The notes beneath the pieces are model-generated. The model worked only from the letters and a program-made list of their open reading frames with translations, was not told the origin of the DNA and did not search any database. The position numbers and the translations under genes are program-made. From contig JBAIAC010000023.1 in assembly GCA_037349315.1 (NCBI GenBank), positions 31,534,501 to 31,598,500 of the forward strand: a stretch of DNA of 64,000 bases, in the 5' to 3' direction. The stretch comes from Chelydra serpentina. Taxonomy: Eukaryota; Chordata; Testudines; Chelydridae. Of this stretch, positions 22,642 through 34,200 are shown piece after piece (position 1 is the stretch's first letter; each line of letters opens with the position of its first letter).

Positions 22642-23891
22642 CCTTCCAGCTCAGTTGTGTGGTGATGAGCTCTCGTTGGCAAGAGGAAATGGAAAATAGC
22701 ATTGGGACTTGTGAGTTTGTTCTCTGCATCGTAAGATAGTTTAAGGTTTCTGTTTTGCAGTGCTGATGTGAAACCTGCCATATTGATGTTTTTTCCTTAG
22801 GTTAAGAAAAATCAGGTAATCTCAGTGCAGCTAAACTGCTTGCTCCCAGGAAGAGCATGCCTGCCCCTGCTATAAGCAGGCATAGCTTCCATTGATTTCA
22901 CTGGGAGCTGTGATCCTTATTCCAGAGAAGAATTTGGTCTAGTCTCCACAGTATAGCAGTTTGAAAATTCACTGGGTATGAGATGTTACAAGAATGTTCC
23001 TTATTTGGTGCCTTATATCTTAGAGTGAAGCTCACTTGTCCCTTTTTATAAAGGATGTTCTTTGATGCCTAACATTTAGCATCAAGAATCAGATCAATTA
23101 GTGTAGATTGGTGTAGCTCCATTGGTTTCTACATAGTTTCTGTATTTCAACAACAATCATGCAAAGGATCCCATACTGATATAAATGTATGATTTTCTAC
23201 AATGGATAAAACATTGTGTGGGGCTACCTCTTTACTATTAAGCTTTGTCTCATGTCCTTTTTCCAGCTGTTTTTTATTTCCTTGCAGGGCAAGAAGCTAC
23301 TGTAGCAAAGAGAGGTAATGTAGCCAAGAATTAGTCAAAAATAGACTCATGTTTGCTCTTTAAAAGGGCAGAAGCCCCTAATAAAGCTGGAAAATTCAAG
23401 AAGTCAGCTTAAGTCAGTGGCAAGAAACTTTCCATATTTATTCTACTGAATTATGCTATTTACATTAGCTGTGAGACCCAAGGAAGAGGCAATCCGGGCC
23501 CTTTATTTTAATGTTGGAAATAATTTTTTCCTCCTAAAATGGGGAATTGAGAATATGGCTATGGACCAAATTTTGCATGGGAATTGGATCAAATGGCTTA
23601 TAAACCAAATTCTGCTTGTTACGTTGGTGTTCAGTACCTGGGTATTGAAGTCTGTGGGAGAACACTTTGGGGTAATTATAACTGGCTTCACTGTGGCTGC
23701 ATCTGGATGAGGGCAGAATTTGGCTCACAGTCTTTTAGAGATTGGTATGATTTTAGGGGAAGTCCCATCAGAAGGGTTTGAAAGGAGCTACTAAGGTTTC
23801 CAGTCTGGCTGTTCACCCAGGGAAGGGTCTCTAACAGCTGTTTATCCTACCGTTGACAACATATTTGAACTGAAGAGTTAGATAATTGGTG
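22642..23891. other. Anonymous intergenic stretch
   Basis: No exon or named repeat was recognised. Several short overlapping frames lie around 23450-23780 on both strands, without domains. Confidence 0.35.
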
Positions 23892-23899
23892 CTATAGGT

Positions 23900-24238
23900 C
23901 AGTGATTCTCAACCAGGGGTCTGGGACTCCCTGGGGGGGCTGTGAGCAGGTTTCAAGGGGTCCGCCAAGCAGGGCCGGCATTAGGTTTGCTGGGGCCTGG
24001 AGCAGAAAGCCAAAGCCCCACCACAAGGGGCTGAAGCCCAGGACCCTGCCACCTAGGGATGAAGCTGAAGCCTGAGCAACTTAGCTTCGTGGGACCCCAG
24101 GCAGTTGTCCTGCTTGCCACCCCCTAATGCTGGTCCTGGCTTTTATATGCAGAATAACAGTTGTTGTGGCACAAGTGGGCCGTGGGGTTTTTATACCATG
24201 TTGGGGGGCCTCAGAAAGAAAAAGGTTGAGAACCCCTG
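23900..24238. mobile_element. Non-autonomous hAT transposon with a nested smaller element
   Basis: The ends are CAGTGATTCTCAACCAGGGG and the complement of CAGGGGTTCTCAACC. The flanking 8-mers are CTATAGGT (23892-23899) and ATATAGAT (24239-24246), matching at six positions, which fits an old hAT insertion. 23970-24138 inside it is a separate element. Confidence 0.8.
23970..24138. mobile_element. Nested short hAT-like element
   Basis: Terminal inverted repeats are CAGGGCCGGCATTAGG and the complement of CAGGACCAGCATTAGG. No matching target duplication is visible, so its boundaries rest on the inverted repeats alone. It resembles the 8681-8867 element in its first nine bases. Confidence 0.65.
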
Positions 24239-24252
24239 ATATAGATGACTAA

Positions 24253-24628
24253 GTTGAGAGTATGTTGAGGGGACACGATAGCGGTCTTCAGGTATCTAAA
24301 AGGGTGTCATAAGGAGGAGGGAGAAAACTTGTTCATCTTAGCATCTGAGGATAGAACAAGAAGCAATGGGCTTAAACTGCAGCAAGGGAGGTTTAGGTTG
24401 GACATTAGGAAAAAGTTCCTAACTGTCAGGGTGGTCAAACATTGGAATAAACTGCCCAGGGAGGTTGTGGAATCTTCATCTCTGGAGATATTTAAGAGTA
24501 GGTTAGATAAATGTCTATCTGGGATGGTCTAGACAGTAATTGGTCCTGCCATGAGGGCAGGGGGCTGGACTCGATGTCCTCTCTAGGTCCCTTCCAGCCC
24601 TAGAATCTATGAATCTATGAATCTACTC
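24253..24628 (+). mobile_element. CR1 LINE, 5'-truncated 3' end
   Basis: The frame ends with [21 protein letters not shown], then [14 protein letters not shown] and FKSRLDKCL, the standard C-terminus of the CR1 ORF2 product. Downstream is the 3' UTR ending AGGTCCCTTCCAGCC and an 8-9 bp tail repeat (AATCTATG units). CR1 copies are typically 5'-truncated like this. It follows the hAT at 23900-24238 closely, so that element may sit within the same CR1. Confidence 0.9.
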
Positions 24629-26237
24629 AGGGGCAATCTTTATTTAATGGAATACAAGACGTGATTGCAAGAAAAATCACCTATTTCAGCTAGATCTACA
24701 TTCTGGGATGGTGTCCAGTTACTTAGCATCTGTTGAGATCAAGGGCAATGCATTGCTGCCCAAGTAGCTTATGTATATAATCGCAGACTGATTGTCTAAG
24801 TGCAGTGGTATTCTTTGATCAGATATCTGGAAGGATTAGATAGGGGTCTGTCTGGAAGTCTAGCTTTGTAGCCCTTAATTCTAAAATACTTTTAGTTATT
24901 TCTGGACAGGGGAGGGGACAACGCTTCTCCCTGCTATGCAAAAGATCTACAGCATGGCTGTAAAATGCCAGCAGTGATAAACACTGCAAATGAAGGTGGG
25001 CAGGGACAGACAGTAATGTTATCTACTTAGGACTTCTCTGACTTTGTGTGAGAGAAAGCAGCTAGGACACTTTCTTTGCCTGCTTTCCCACCCACCCCAT
25101 CTCCAGTCCCTTGCTGTGACCACATGCGATCCAGGACGACTTCATTAATAAACTATCATTGCTTCTCATAAAGCGAGTGTAGAAATGAAACTCTACTTGT
25201 GCTATGGAAAGTGGGAGAACCCCCAGCCCCGAGACTGAGCATGTTGCAGCTGCATTTTCCTAGCCATACCTACGCAGAGAAACAAGAAGCCAGATCTCAG
25301 AACAAAAGCCAGAGTTACGAGGGATCTTCCATCAGCACGATACAGGCACAGGCAACAGCTCTTGAGGACACTAGTAAATTGGGAAGTCTAGTTCAAGTCT
25401 AACATTCCTACATAGTTTTCTTTAAGGATGTTTATTGAATGAAAACAGGTTGATTTGTTGCTAACCCAACAGTGTGGATAGTAGTGTGGCTTCAGCAGCT
25501 CTCCTGGACCTGGTGTAAGGGTTGGATAGACCACTGGCTCCAAATTGCCCCTCTGCTCCTGCCACTATTGGCCTGGGCGGGCCATTCTTTGTTCTAAAGT
25601 AAAATATGCAGATCAGTGTGAAGAGATGTGAGAGATGGAGACCTAACTGCGGCAATTAGAATAAGGAAATGTTTCAAAATGCAATTTTCTTCATATCAAT
25701 GCTTGGTACTTGGAGAATTCTGGTAGGTGGAGGTGCCTCCTTCAGAAAGTGCAACTAAATGCTGTCAGGCAGGAATAAAAACAAGTGGATTGTGCTAGAG
25801 ATGGTTACAGAGCAGCATCCTGAACCAGGGCACTGAAACTAACCACCTTTGTAATAGATCAAGAAGTGGCAGCAGAATTTTCCTGAATATAAATACACAT
25901 GCATGCACACACACAATTCCAGATTCAAGGAATGTTTGACACAGGAAAAGGGCAGTGGAGTTAGTTAAGGGCATTCTTGTACAAGGTCATTTAATGGTCC
26001 TGCTACTGTTTCCCCATGGAAGACACTTTGTCTGGTAGTGTGAGCACATGATTTAAAACGAGGCCCCCCAGGAGTGCTATACTGAGTGCTGCCACTGATT
26101 TGCTAGGTGAATTTAGGCACAGAGATGGAGACTTTCCAAGACTTCCCCAAATGTAAATTGGATTTAACAAGACTTGCCTATGTTGGTAAAATGCTTTGAG
26201 CTCCACAGGTGAGAGGTGTAACGTTATTGACATGAAC
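24629..26237. other. Anonymous intergenic stretch
   Basis: Nothing recognisable. A short CA-rich patch lies near 25890-25915. Confidence 0.35.
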
Positions 26238-27340
26238 TGTGACCATATAGATCATTGTTGCAACCAAGGTCCTATAGCTGCACCAAATCTTGAACAAAGG
26301 AGGTCAAGTAAGGTGTCTATGGAAAGAGTGTAATTTGCTGATTATGATTATGCTGTCTGTGTATCATTTTTATATTTGAAGTTATGAATATTGGCTATGT
26401 ACTTGTATCTCAATGTGTTTGATTCTAAGAATCATAGAATATCAGGGATGGAAGGGACCTCAGGAGATCATCTAGTCCAACACCCTGCTCAAAGCAGGAC
26501 CAATCCCCAAATAAATCATCCCAGTCAGGGCTTTGTCAAGCCTGACCTTAAAAACCTCTAAGGAAGGAGATTCCACCACCTCCCTAGGTAACCCATTCCA
26601 GTGCTTCACTACCCTCCTAGTGAAAAAGTTTTCCTAATATCCAACCTAAACCTCCCCCTAAGTAGCATCAGTGAAGCATTTGGTCAGCTTCTTAAGAAAG
26701 GACTATTCTGAGTAAGTGCCCAATCAAGAAACATTTAACTGACAATGGACTTTGGGAGATGCCAATCCACATCTGAACTTTCCTGGGAACGTTCAAACTA
26801 ACATGTAAACAATGGCATTGGCCTGCAAAAAGCTGAATCATTCATGGACATGTGACTTGCCCAGGTGGCTACAAACTCCATCTTGTTGCTGTGATTTTGC
26901 ACAGAAGAACAAAAGGGATTTCCTTTCCGCACACAAGAGAGAGAATATAAAAGGCTCTGGAAGCCTTTCCATTTTGTCTTCAGCTGGCTCAAGAGATGGC
27001 CTCTCCACCCCAAAGAGATGCCTGAAAGAAACTGGAACAAAGGACTGTAACTGCAGGGGTGCAAGTGATTGCTGGACCCAGGCCATAAGCCACAATGTTG
27101 GTCTGAAAAGGATTGGGCCCAGACTAGGAAGGAGTCTAGTCTTTGAAAGAAGATTAATGGGACATCTCTGAGGGTGAGATTTACCTGTATTCAGTTTCCT
27201 ACTGTATTAGGCTTAGACTTGCACGTTTTGTTTTATTTTGCTTGGTAACTTACTTTATTCTGTCCGTTATTACTTGGAACCACTTAAATCCTACTTTTTC
27301 TACTTTTTAAAAGAGTTAAGTATTTGTAAACTTTCCTGAA
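26238..27340 (+). mobile_element. LTR copy related to 12784-13892, split by a CR1
   Basis: It starts TGTGACC and shares ordered blocks with the solo LTR at 12784: GAAGTTATGAATAT, GTGCCCAATCAAGAA, CCATTTTGTCTTCAGCTGGC, GATTGCTGGACCCAGGC and CACTTAAATCCTACTTTT. A TATA box (TATAAAAG) lies near 26950. The 3' terminus beyond about 27340 is lost. A CR1 fragment in opposite orientation interrupts it at 26429-26665. No internal retroviral sequence is present. Confidence 0.75.
26429..26665 (-). mobile_element. CR1 LINE 3' fragment inserted in the LTR
   Basis: The plus strand shows AGAATCATAGAATATCAGGG, then GGAAGGGACCTCAGGAG, then CTAGTCCAACACCCTGCTC, the complement of a CR1 3' UTR with its tail repeat. 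It continues through CCACCTCCCTAGGTAACCC to AACCTAAACCTCCCC. It splits two halves of an LTR that align with 12784-13892, so it is the younger insertion. Confidence 0.9.
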
Positions 27341-29796
27341 AAAATATTAATGTAATGGGTTAAAGACTCAGCTTTTAGCTATACTAGAGTATGTTAAATA
27401 GGAATTTGTGCTTAAAGAGAAGTTAAGGTTTCCATATGCACTGAAACAATCCCAAAATACTTTATTTCTGAATTTCTATGGACACAATCCAAAATATCTT
27501 AATATCTTTAACATACCATTATCAGCAAGTGACTTAAAAAAAAATACAAAAGTCAATAGCTTGATCTGGAAACAGGAAGAAATTGGTTAAGGAAAGTTCT
27601 TAACTCAATTTAAAAAAACAACAGAAGCTACACATCAAAGGTAACATGCAATCAAAGTGAACTAGCTTTAAATCTGACACATTTCCTTCCTGAAGCCATT
27701 GCAGAAGCTTTTGTTGATGTTCAAAACAAGCTTCAATCTTCTAGCTTCATTACTAAGGAGTCCTTAATTTCTCAGAACTCTGAGGTTGGGAAGAGGCAGC
27801 TTGCTTTTTGTTTTTAATGCTAACCATTCCTCTTCTAAAGTTTTTTGTTTAAAGTTATTGTAAACTGACCTCTCAGAATAGTTATTGTGTTATAATTTGG
27901 AATACAGTCGAGGGTCACCCCGTCCCAAAATCACTGACCAAGATTTAATAATGGTCTGTCACAATGGTGGTATAATTTACTTGGCAGGTGAGAGCTGGGT
28001 GGGTGTTACACCATGAAAAAAGGTTATTTAATGGTAGGTAAGAGTGTAAGACAATACAACTGGTTGTTTAAAAAACAACAACAACCCACCCCAGAACAAA
28101 CAGAACTGGATTCCATCTACCTACAATAACATTAAATATATTAATAATATATATAACAACAATTATTTGAATACACAAACACACTCAGTAACTTACTACT
28201 AAGTGTACTTAACTATATATAACCCAGTCCCTCAATATATATCTGTATGCATAGGCTATTATCTTATAGATTATTATTAGTTGAAGGTTCCCCTTTTCCC
28301 GATCTTTCAGTGGGTGCTGTCCAATGCCCAATGAGTCTTTGAACCTCAAGTGCTTCTCAGAACTTCCTGTAGAGATGGACTTGACTCCAGTGGTGTTTAA
28401 TTACAGGGGTACACAGTAGACCAGACCCATGGGATCTGAAGGACCTTTGGTTCTCCTGTTCTGGACCTCTGGGACAATATGAAACAGTGATAGGAGATGA
28501 CTGGATCCGATGCTTAAGGAACATGCCATCAAATATGGACTGACTTGACCAGACAGCTCTAAAACTGAAGGGCCCCTCTCCTGCATGTCTATCTCTGTCC
28601 TGCCCAGCCTCAGCCTCTCCATCCACTCTTGGTTTCTCTCAGTCCCAGTTTCCCTCTGTCCATCCCCTCCCCTTCTTTCTCTTAGCTACTCCCAGACTGT
28701 TTCTCTGTCTCTCTCTCTCAGGCTCCCCGCACTTGCCTCTGTCCCTCGACTGTCCCCATTCTCCTCCAACTCACTTCCCCTCCCTCTGAGGGGAGGGGCC
28801 TCCTCCCACTTTTCCAGAGGGAGGGGCTATGTCCTTTTCACAGAACAATGTCATTGCATTTGCCCTGAACACACCCTAAATCATATATCCCCAGATAGAG
28901 TCGAGTCCCTTTACCATATTTACATTCTGTACAAAGAAAGATTCCTGGGGGGAAATATCTTCTTACTTATATACACAGTATTGTTACATGTAAGGGGTTA
29001 CCAGCTCATTATGAAGTTCTCCTATGAAAGAACAAATATGGTTATGAGATTAGATAACATTTGAGCTGTACTATGGATATGAAAACATTAAATAAAAGCA
29101 CTACGTAATGTTAATAATTTTAATGCCATTGTAACCAGGACACTAGGCAGAATTCTCAAACTTGTTTCCTGTTTTTTTAATCGGTCTTAAGTGTGGAAAC
29201 ATGATGCAAAAGGGTTGACTTGTCAAGTATTCGGAGGCTTTGCTCTGTAATGGGGAACAGACTCAGGGCCCAATCCTTCCCTCTGCTGCATGGGTTTAAT
29301 TCCCATTGACTACACAAGAATGACAACTGTGACAACATCACAATCATGTAGGTCCAAATATGAGGTGGGAACCAGTGTTATGCATTCTGGAAATCTTCAG
29401 TTAGATTTAGTTACAATTCCTACCCAGCACTCTGTAGGAATAGAAGTCCCTGGCAGTAGAGTTAGTATGGTACCCCTGTATTGAGGGCAGGGGGGATGTG
29501 GAGAATCCATGAATGGGATAATCACCTCATGTGCCAGAAAGCCCAGCTCCTCAGGGCTTTCTGCATTCTGCCACACATGAGCTTGGGGTTTGAGCAGGCA
29601 GATTAATTGTTAATCACTAAGCAGAGCCATTGGCCATCCCCACTGTATACAGGCACCAGGGGTGGAGGTGCCACAGGGCCTACTCCAGTCCTAAGATTGA
29701 AGTAGAGGCTGAAGAATAGCTATGCTGCTATCCTGTGGCTTTCAGGAAATAAAGAGGGAATCCTCACATCTGCTTTCAAGTAACTCTTAAATACAT
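27341..29796. other. Unassigned intergenic stretch
   Basis: No gene was recognised. 28140-28260 is AT-rich. 28570-28830 is a pyrimidine-rich tract (CTCTCT/CCCTCT), which produces open frames on both strands without a domain. The 27890-29060 segment has the look of a decayed LTR or other repeat but has no termini I can define. Confidence 0.35.
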
Positions 29797-29804
29797 AGCT
29801 GTGT

Positions 29805-29928
29805 TAGGGTGACCAGACAGCAAATGTGAAAAATCGGGACAGGGGTGGGGGGGTAATAGGAGCCTATATAAGAAAAAGGCCCAAAAATCAGGACTGTCCC
29901 TATAAAATCGGGACATCTGGTCACCCTA
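29805..29928. mobile_element. Short hAT-type MITE, intact
   Basis: The ends are TAGGGTGACCAGAC and TCTGGTCACCCTA, with a perfect 8-bp duplication AGCTGTGT (29797-29804 and 29929-29936). The 124-bp body contains AGCCTATATAAGAAAAAGG and CTATAAAATCGGGACATC. The same family is seen at 19159-19276 (rearranged), 43846-43972 and perhaps a partial copy at 38089-38120. Confidence 0.9.
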
Positions 29929-29967
29929 AGCTGTGTGCACAGAGTGTGTGTGTGTCACACTTTAGGC

Positions 29968-30300
29968 CAGGGATTGGCAACCTTTGGCACACAGCCCATC
30001 AGGGAAAGCCACTGGTGGGCCAGGATGGTTTGTTTACCTGCAGTGTCTGTAGGCTCAGCTGATCGGAGCTCCCACTGGCCGCAGTTCGCTGTTCCAGGCC
30101 AATGGGAGCTGCAGAAAGGGGTGGCCAGCACATCCCTCGGCCCACACCGCTTCCTGCAGCCCCCATTGGCCTGGAACAGCAAACTGTGGCCAGTGGGAGC
30201 TGCAATCAGCCGAACCTGTGGACGCTGCAGGTAAACAAACCGGCCCGACCCGCCAGCGGATTTCCCTGATGGGCCGCATGCCAAAGGTTGCCGATCCCTG
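29968..30300. mobile_element. Non-autonomous hAT transposon with internal palindrome
   Basis: Terminal inverted repeats are CAGGGATTGGCAACCTTTGG and the complement of CAGGGATCGGCAACCTTTGG. The 8-bp duplication CTTTAGGC is perfect (29960-29967 and 30301-30308). Two 33-nt arms inside, at 30073-30105 and 30163-30195, are complementary with two mismatches. The many open frames on both strands are compositional. Confidence 0.92.
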
Positions 30301-30308
30301 CTTTAGGC

Positions 30309-31841
30309 TTTGGTGCGGTTTATTGCATGCAAATATCGGGGGAGTATCAGTCAGACAGGCACACATGATGCCTATAGCAGGGGTATGAATGATTTATTAT
30401 GCAAATATCGGGTAGTGTTGGTTTCAGGAATGAAACAGAGTCCAGTACACCTTTCACATGATCTGAGCACCTGTTACCACCTTAACAAGTATTAAAGTCA
30501 CAAGAGTTTATTCTTACACATTTTGGAATGTTAAAAGTATCGTATACTCTCTTATCCAGCATTTAGTGGTCTTCACATACCTATAGCAATTTCAACATGC
30601 TGTAAAAGACTGTGTAAGTGCTGTAGTGATACAAATTTCACAGGTCTGAATATAGACTACTTTATTTATGGCAACTTATTTGTAAAAGTACCTATTATGG
30701 GTTATAGGTGCTAATATTTTATTGGGGGTATGTCCTCCACTTTGATCAATCACTGTGGGGTTTAAAATTGGTCTCTTTTTATTGCCTTCAATGGACTTTG
30801 GATCAGGTTCCTACTGCGCTTCAGTAATTACACTTTCAGGACATGAAGCAGCTTTAACAACATGGCAAGGGCCATTAAAAATAGTCTTTCCAATGTTTAT
30901 GACATTACAAAATTTTGCACAGAAAACAAACATTGTTTCTTGAACATTCATCTGCTCTTTCCCATTTCAAGTTGGAATATTTTTGTTTCAAGGGAAACAC
31001 TGAACCATCTGAAAAATCACATAATTCTAACATTAGGAAGCATTTTATAATCCAGAAGTGTTGACAAAGAGATTAGATGCAGGCTAATGGACACAGCTGA
31101 CCTAGAGCAGACTGCACTTTTCTACAGACATGTTTCTTATAATAAATTCAAGATGTGCAGATGCCTACATTGAGCAATTACAGGATTGTGTTGCTTCATG
31201 TCTCATGAAGTGGAGCTGCTGGTCTGGTTATGAGGAACTAGAGAGCTACCACGGGGCTGTTGTGGCTGTCAGGGATTGGCCAGTCCTAATGACTTTCTGA
31301 TTACACATCTTATGCTGGAAACCAGGAAAGAAGCAATGGGATTGGAGCTGCTACACTGGCCTTATGTATTCTGGTGATTTACCCCACACTACTTACATCA
31401 GCTTGTTTGCTTGCACTGTAAGAGCAAAAGCCAGGCTCTGGTCCCAGCTTTTTACCTGTAAGCAGTATTTGTAGCTTCATCTTTTTCATTATATGGATCA
31501 ATTTATAAAATAAATCTTCTCCTGGACCAACATCCCCATCCCACACTGTTTAGGTCTCAACATGTTTCACTGTCAATTGCTGGCAAGTTCCTGCAGTTTG
31601 CAAGCTAAGGATCACGTAACACTGTAGGAAATAGTGTCCACACTCACCTGGAATTATCTTCTCTATCAGATGAGTGCCTAGAAAAGGAATATAACAGCAC
31701 ACTAAACATTCAAACTCCAACAAAATCATTTCAAAACAAAACATGTACACTCCATATTCTAAACTTTAAAATTCCCAGAGCCTGATCCTGTAGGTTGCTG
31801 ATTTCACTTCAACTTGACTATTCACAGGCCCCTTGACTGTC
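30309..31841. other. Anonymous AT-rich intergenic stretch
   Basis: A phrase near 30330 (GCAAATATCGGG) recurs near 30401, suggesting a small local duplication. No gene was recognised. Confidence 0.35.
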
Positions 31842-31849
31842 CCCCAGCC

Positions 31850-32366
31850 CACTGGTTCCCAAACGTTTTATTAAGGCAACCCCCAACTGCAGTTTGTTTT
31901 TTATTGTGACCCAGCCAGGGTGGCCCAAAATCATAGGTCAGCGTCCTTTGCCTACTCTTGCTCCTTGCCCTGTCGAGGGAGCATCCACCACGCACAACAG
32001 CACCCTGTGCCCCAGCACTGCAACCCTAATCCCAGCCCAGCAGAGGGGAGGTCCCTGTATGTGGGGAGGGGGGGGGGGGAAATGAGCTCATCCCACAGCA
32101 ACACTCTCAAATGTGGCCTGTTTGCCCCTTCATCATCACAGAGGGGGCAGTGGTGTAACCTTGTGCTTCAGGTTGTAATACCTGGAGTGGGAAGCAGGAC
32201 CCAGACCTCAGGACTGGAGCCACTGCTGTGGGATGAGTGCAGGGCAGTCTTATTCTACAAATCCCCTCCCCTCCCAGCTCTCTCCTCCTCACTGGGCCTG
32301 TGACCTGCTGCCTTGAGCCTCTGGAAACCCACATGTGGGTTAAGACCAACCGTTTGGGAAACACTG
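31850..32366. mobile_element. Non-autonomous hAT transposon
   Basis: Terminal inverted repeats are CACTGGTTCCCAAACG and the complement of CAGTGTTTCCCAAACGG. The flanking 8-mers are CCCCAGCC and CCCTAGGC, matching at six positions. The 517-bp interior contains a 12-base G run at 32068-32079. No transposase was seen. Confidence 0.75.
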
Positions 32367-32629
32367 CCCTAGGCCATGGGTAGGAGCAGTTGGCTCCCAT
32401 CTCCCACTCAGGGAGCACAAGCACAGTCCCCCGTCACTAACTTCAATCTACACAATAATGCTTCCATCAGGCTCCCTTCACAATCTTCTCCTCCCTGCCC
32501 CAGTAGTTCCGACAATGGCTTAGGGTCTCCCCCAAAAGACTCCACCGACAGTGAACTCCTGAGCTTATTGCCACTGCTCCCATGGCCCTGGCTGGTCGTC
32601 GGAGAGAGGGGTCACCACTACAACGGTAG

Positions 32630-32785
32630 TTAAGCTCTAGAACAGGCTTCCAGGGGAGGTTGTGGAATCGCCATCCCTGGAGTTTTGAAGAGCAGGTTGG
32701 GCAAAACGCCTGGTGCAAGGTTGGTGGAGGTTGATGACTTCTCCAGGTCCTGGCCAGCCCTACACGTCTAGGAGTCTACGCCTAG
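32630..32785 (+). mobile_element. CR1 LINE fragment
   Basis: The sequence AGTTAAGCTCTAGAACAGG, then GGTTGTGGAATCGCCATCCC, then CCAGGTCCTGGCCAGCCC is the C-terminal and 3' UTR region of CR1, diverged and 5'-truncated. Confidence 0.75.
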
Positions 32786-32829
32786 AAACAGGCCAGCCCC
32801 ACCCCCTGTACCCAAACACCCCCCTGCTC

Positions 32830-33565
32830 TATGCGCTGACCTTTGGCGCTCGCTGGGCCCTGAAGCGGCGCACATTATGAGGAAGTTGGAGGCATGTTTC
32901 CTCAGCATGGGGCCCTGGACTGGGGGGGGCAGGAGCTAAGCAAACTACCTTTCCAGTCTGCCCCCCACCCGGCCGGCCGGACTCCAGCTGGCTGGGGAAC
33001 GGCGTGTGACGGGCCTCATCGCCGCCCGCGGGTGCAGGGGGCGTGCGGGGCCAGCCACCCTCGGGGAGCGGCAGAGGGGCCCCGCGGTGCGGCTACACCC
33101 TGTTCTCGTCAGACACAACCGGCTCTGCGGGCCCGCCCAGCGCCGCCAGCGCCAGGCAGGGCAGCGGTGTGCGCGCTGCTCCGCACCAGCAGTCCCCTTC
33201 CTGTGGGCGGCTGCGCCTCTGCCAGGCCCGTCTCGCTTCCCAGGGCGGAGCCCGGGGGGGACCCCGCCAGCCGCAGCTGCCCTCCAGGGAGGCTGGGGGA
33301 GCAGCCAGGAGCCCCCCGCGTAGCCAGAGCTGCACGGGGCAGCGCCGACTGGGGAGCTGTGTGAGGCAGCCCCGTCCGGACCGGGCTGGGGGGCAGAAGC
33401 GCAGCAAGCCGCTCCCCCGGGCTGCCAGGTGAGGAGGCAGCGTCCGCAGCTGCAGGTGGGTTTGGCTCCTCCGAGCCCAGCGGCTTCCCCTCGTCGCTAA
33501 AGCTCCCGCCACCGGCACAAACCACCCGCCCCACCCTTGGCAGCCCGTCTGCATTCCCTGCCCCG
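32830..33565 (+). promoter_or_regulatory. CpG island, candidate promoter of GPR160
   Basis: Dense CpG and high GC stand out sharply from the AT-rich surroundings. Examples are CGGCCGGCCGG near 32980 and CATCGCCGCCCGCGGG near 33020. No TATA box is evident, as in many CpG-island promoters. The next coding exon downstream on the plus strand is GPR160 at 42231. Assignment to that gene is inference from position and orientation. The overlapping open frames on both strands are typical of stop-poor GC-rich DNA and are not called. Confidence 0.6.
33300..33428 (+). other. GPR160: Candidate non-coding first exon of GPR160
   Basis: A good splice donor, CTGCCAG|GTGAGG, ends a CpG-rich segment at 33428/33429. 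It would pair with the acceptor at 42176/42177 that precedes the GPR160 coding exon. The 5' boundary is not determined; 33300 is a placeholder within the island. No transcript evidence was used. A second possible donor (GCAG|GTGGGT) lies near 33455. Confidence 0.35.
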
Positions 33566-33569
33566 GCCG

Positions 33570-34200
33570 GTTGCGGGAGACCCGCCCCGAGAGCCCACCT
33601 CACCCGCGGGGGGAGAGACCCCTCCCACCCCGAGACCCCACCTCACCCGCGGGGGGAGAGACCCCTCCCACCCCGAGACCCCACCTCACCCGCGGGGGGA
33701 GAGACCCCTCCCACCCCGAGACCCCACCTCACCCGCGGGGGGAGAGACCCCTCCCACCCCGAGACCCCACCTCACCCGCGGGGGGAGAGAGACCCGCCCC
33801 GAGAGCCCACCTCACCCGCGGGGGGAGAGACCCCTCCCACCCCGAGAGCCCACCTCACCCGCGGGGGAGAGACCCGCCCCGAGACCCCACCTCACCCGCG
33901 GGGGGAGAGACCCCACCTCACCCGCGGGGGAGAGACCCGCCCCGAGACCCCACCTCACCCGCGGGGGGAGAGACCCCTCCCACCCTGAGACCCCACCTCA
34001 CCCGCGGGGGAGAGAGACCCGCCCCGAGACCCCACCTCACCCACGGGGGGAGAGACCCCTCCCACCCTGAGACCCCACCTCACCCGCGGGGGGAGAGACC
34101 CCCACCTCACCCGCGGGGGAGAGAGACCCGCCCCGAGAGCCCACCTCACCCGCGGGGGAGAGACTCCTCCCACCCCAAGACTCCCCTTCCCTCGCTCCTA
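33570..34200 (+). repeat. GC-rich minisatellite, about 43-bp unit
   Basis: Units contain GAGACCCCACCTCACCC, then GCGGGGGGAGAGACC, then CCTCCCACCCC, with a 43-bp period in the first copies. From about 33790 some units lose the CCTCCCACC segment and become shorter. Roughly 14-17 units are present. Because 43 is not a multiple of three and stops are rare, all frames stay open for long stretches (for example 33571-34386). That open frame is not evidence of a gene. Confidence 0.92.

Noticed and set aside
27890..29060. Further solo LTR
   Set aside because: No TG...CA termini with a matching 5-bp duplication could be found.
28585..29064. 159-codon Ser/Leu-rich frame
   Set aside because: It begins in a CT-rich low-complexity tract and shows no domain.
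32894..33603. Several overlapping frames of 105-164 codons on both strands
   Set aside because: Stop-poor CpG island composition produces them; none shows a domain and they contradict one another.
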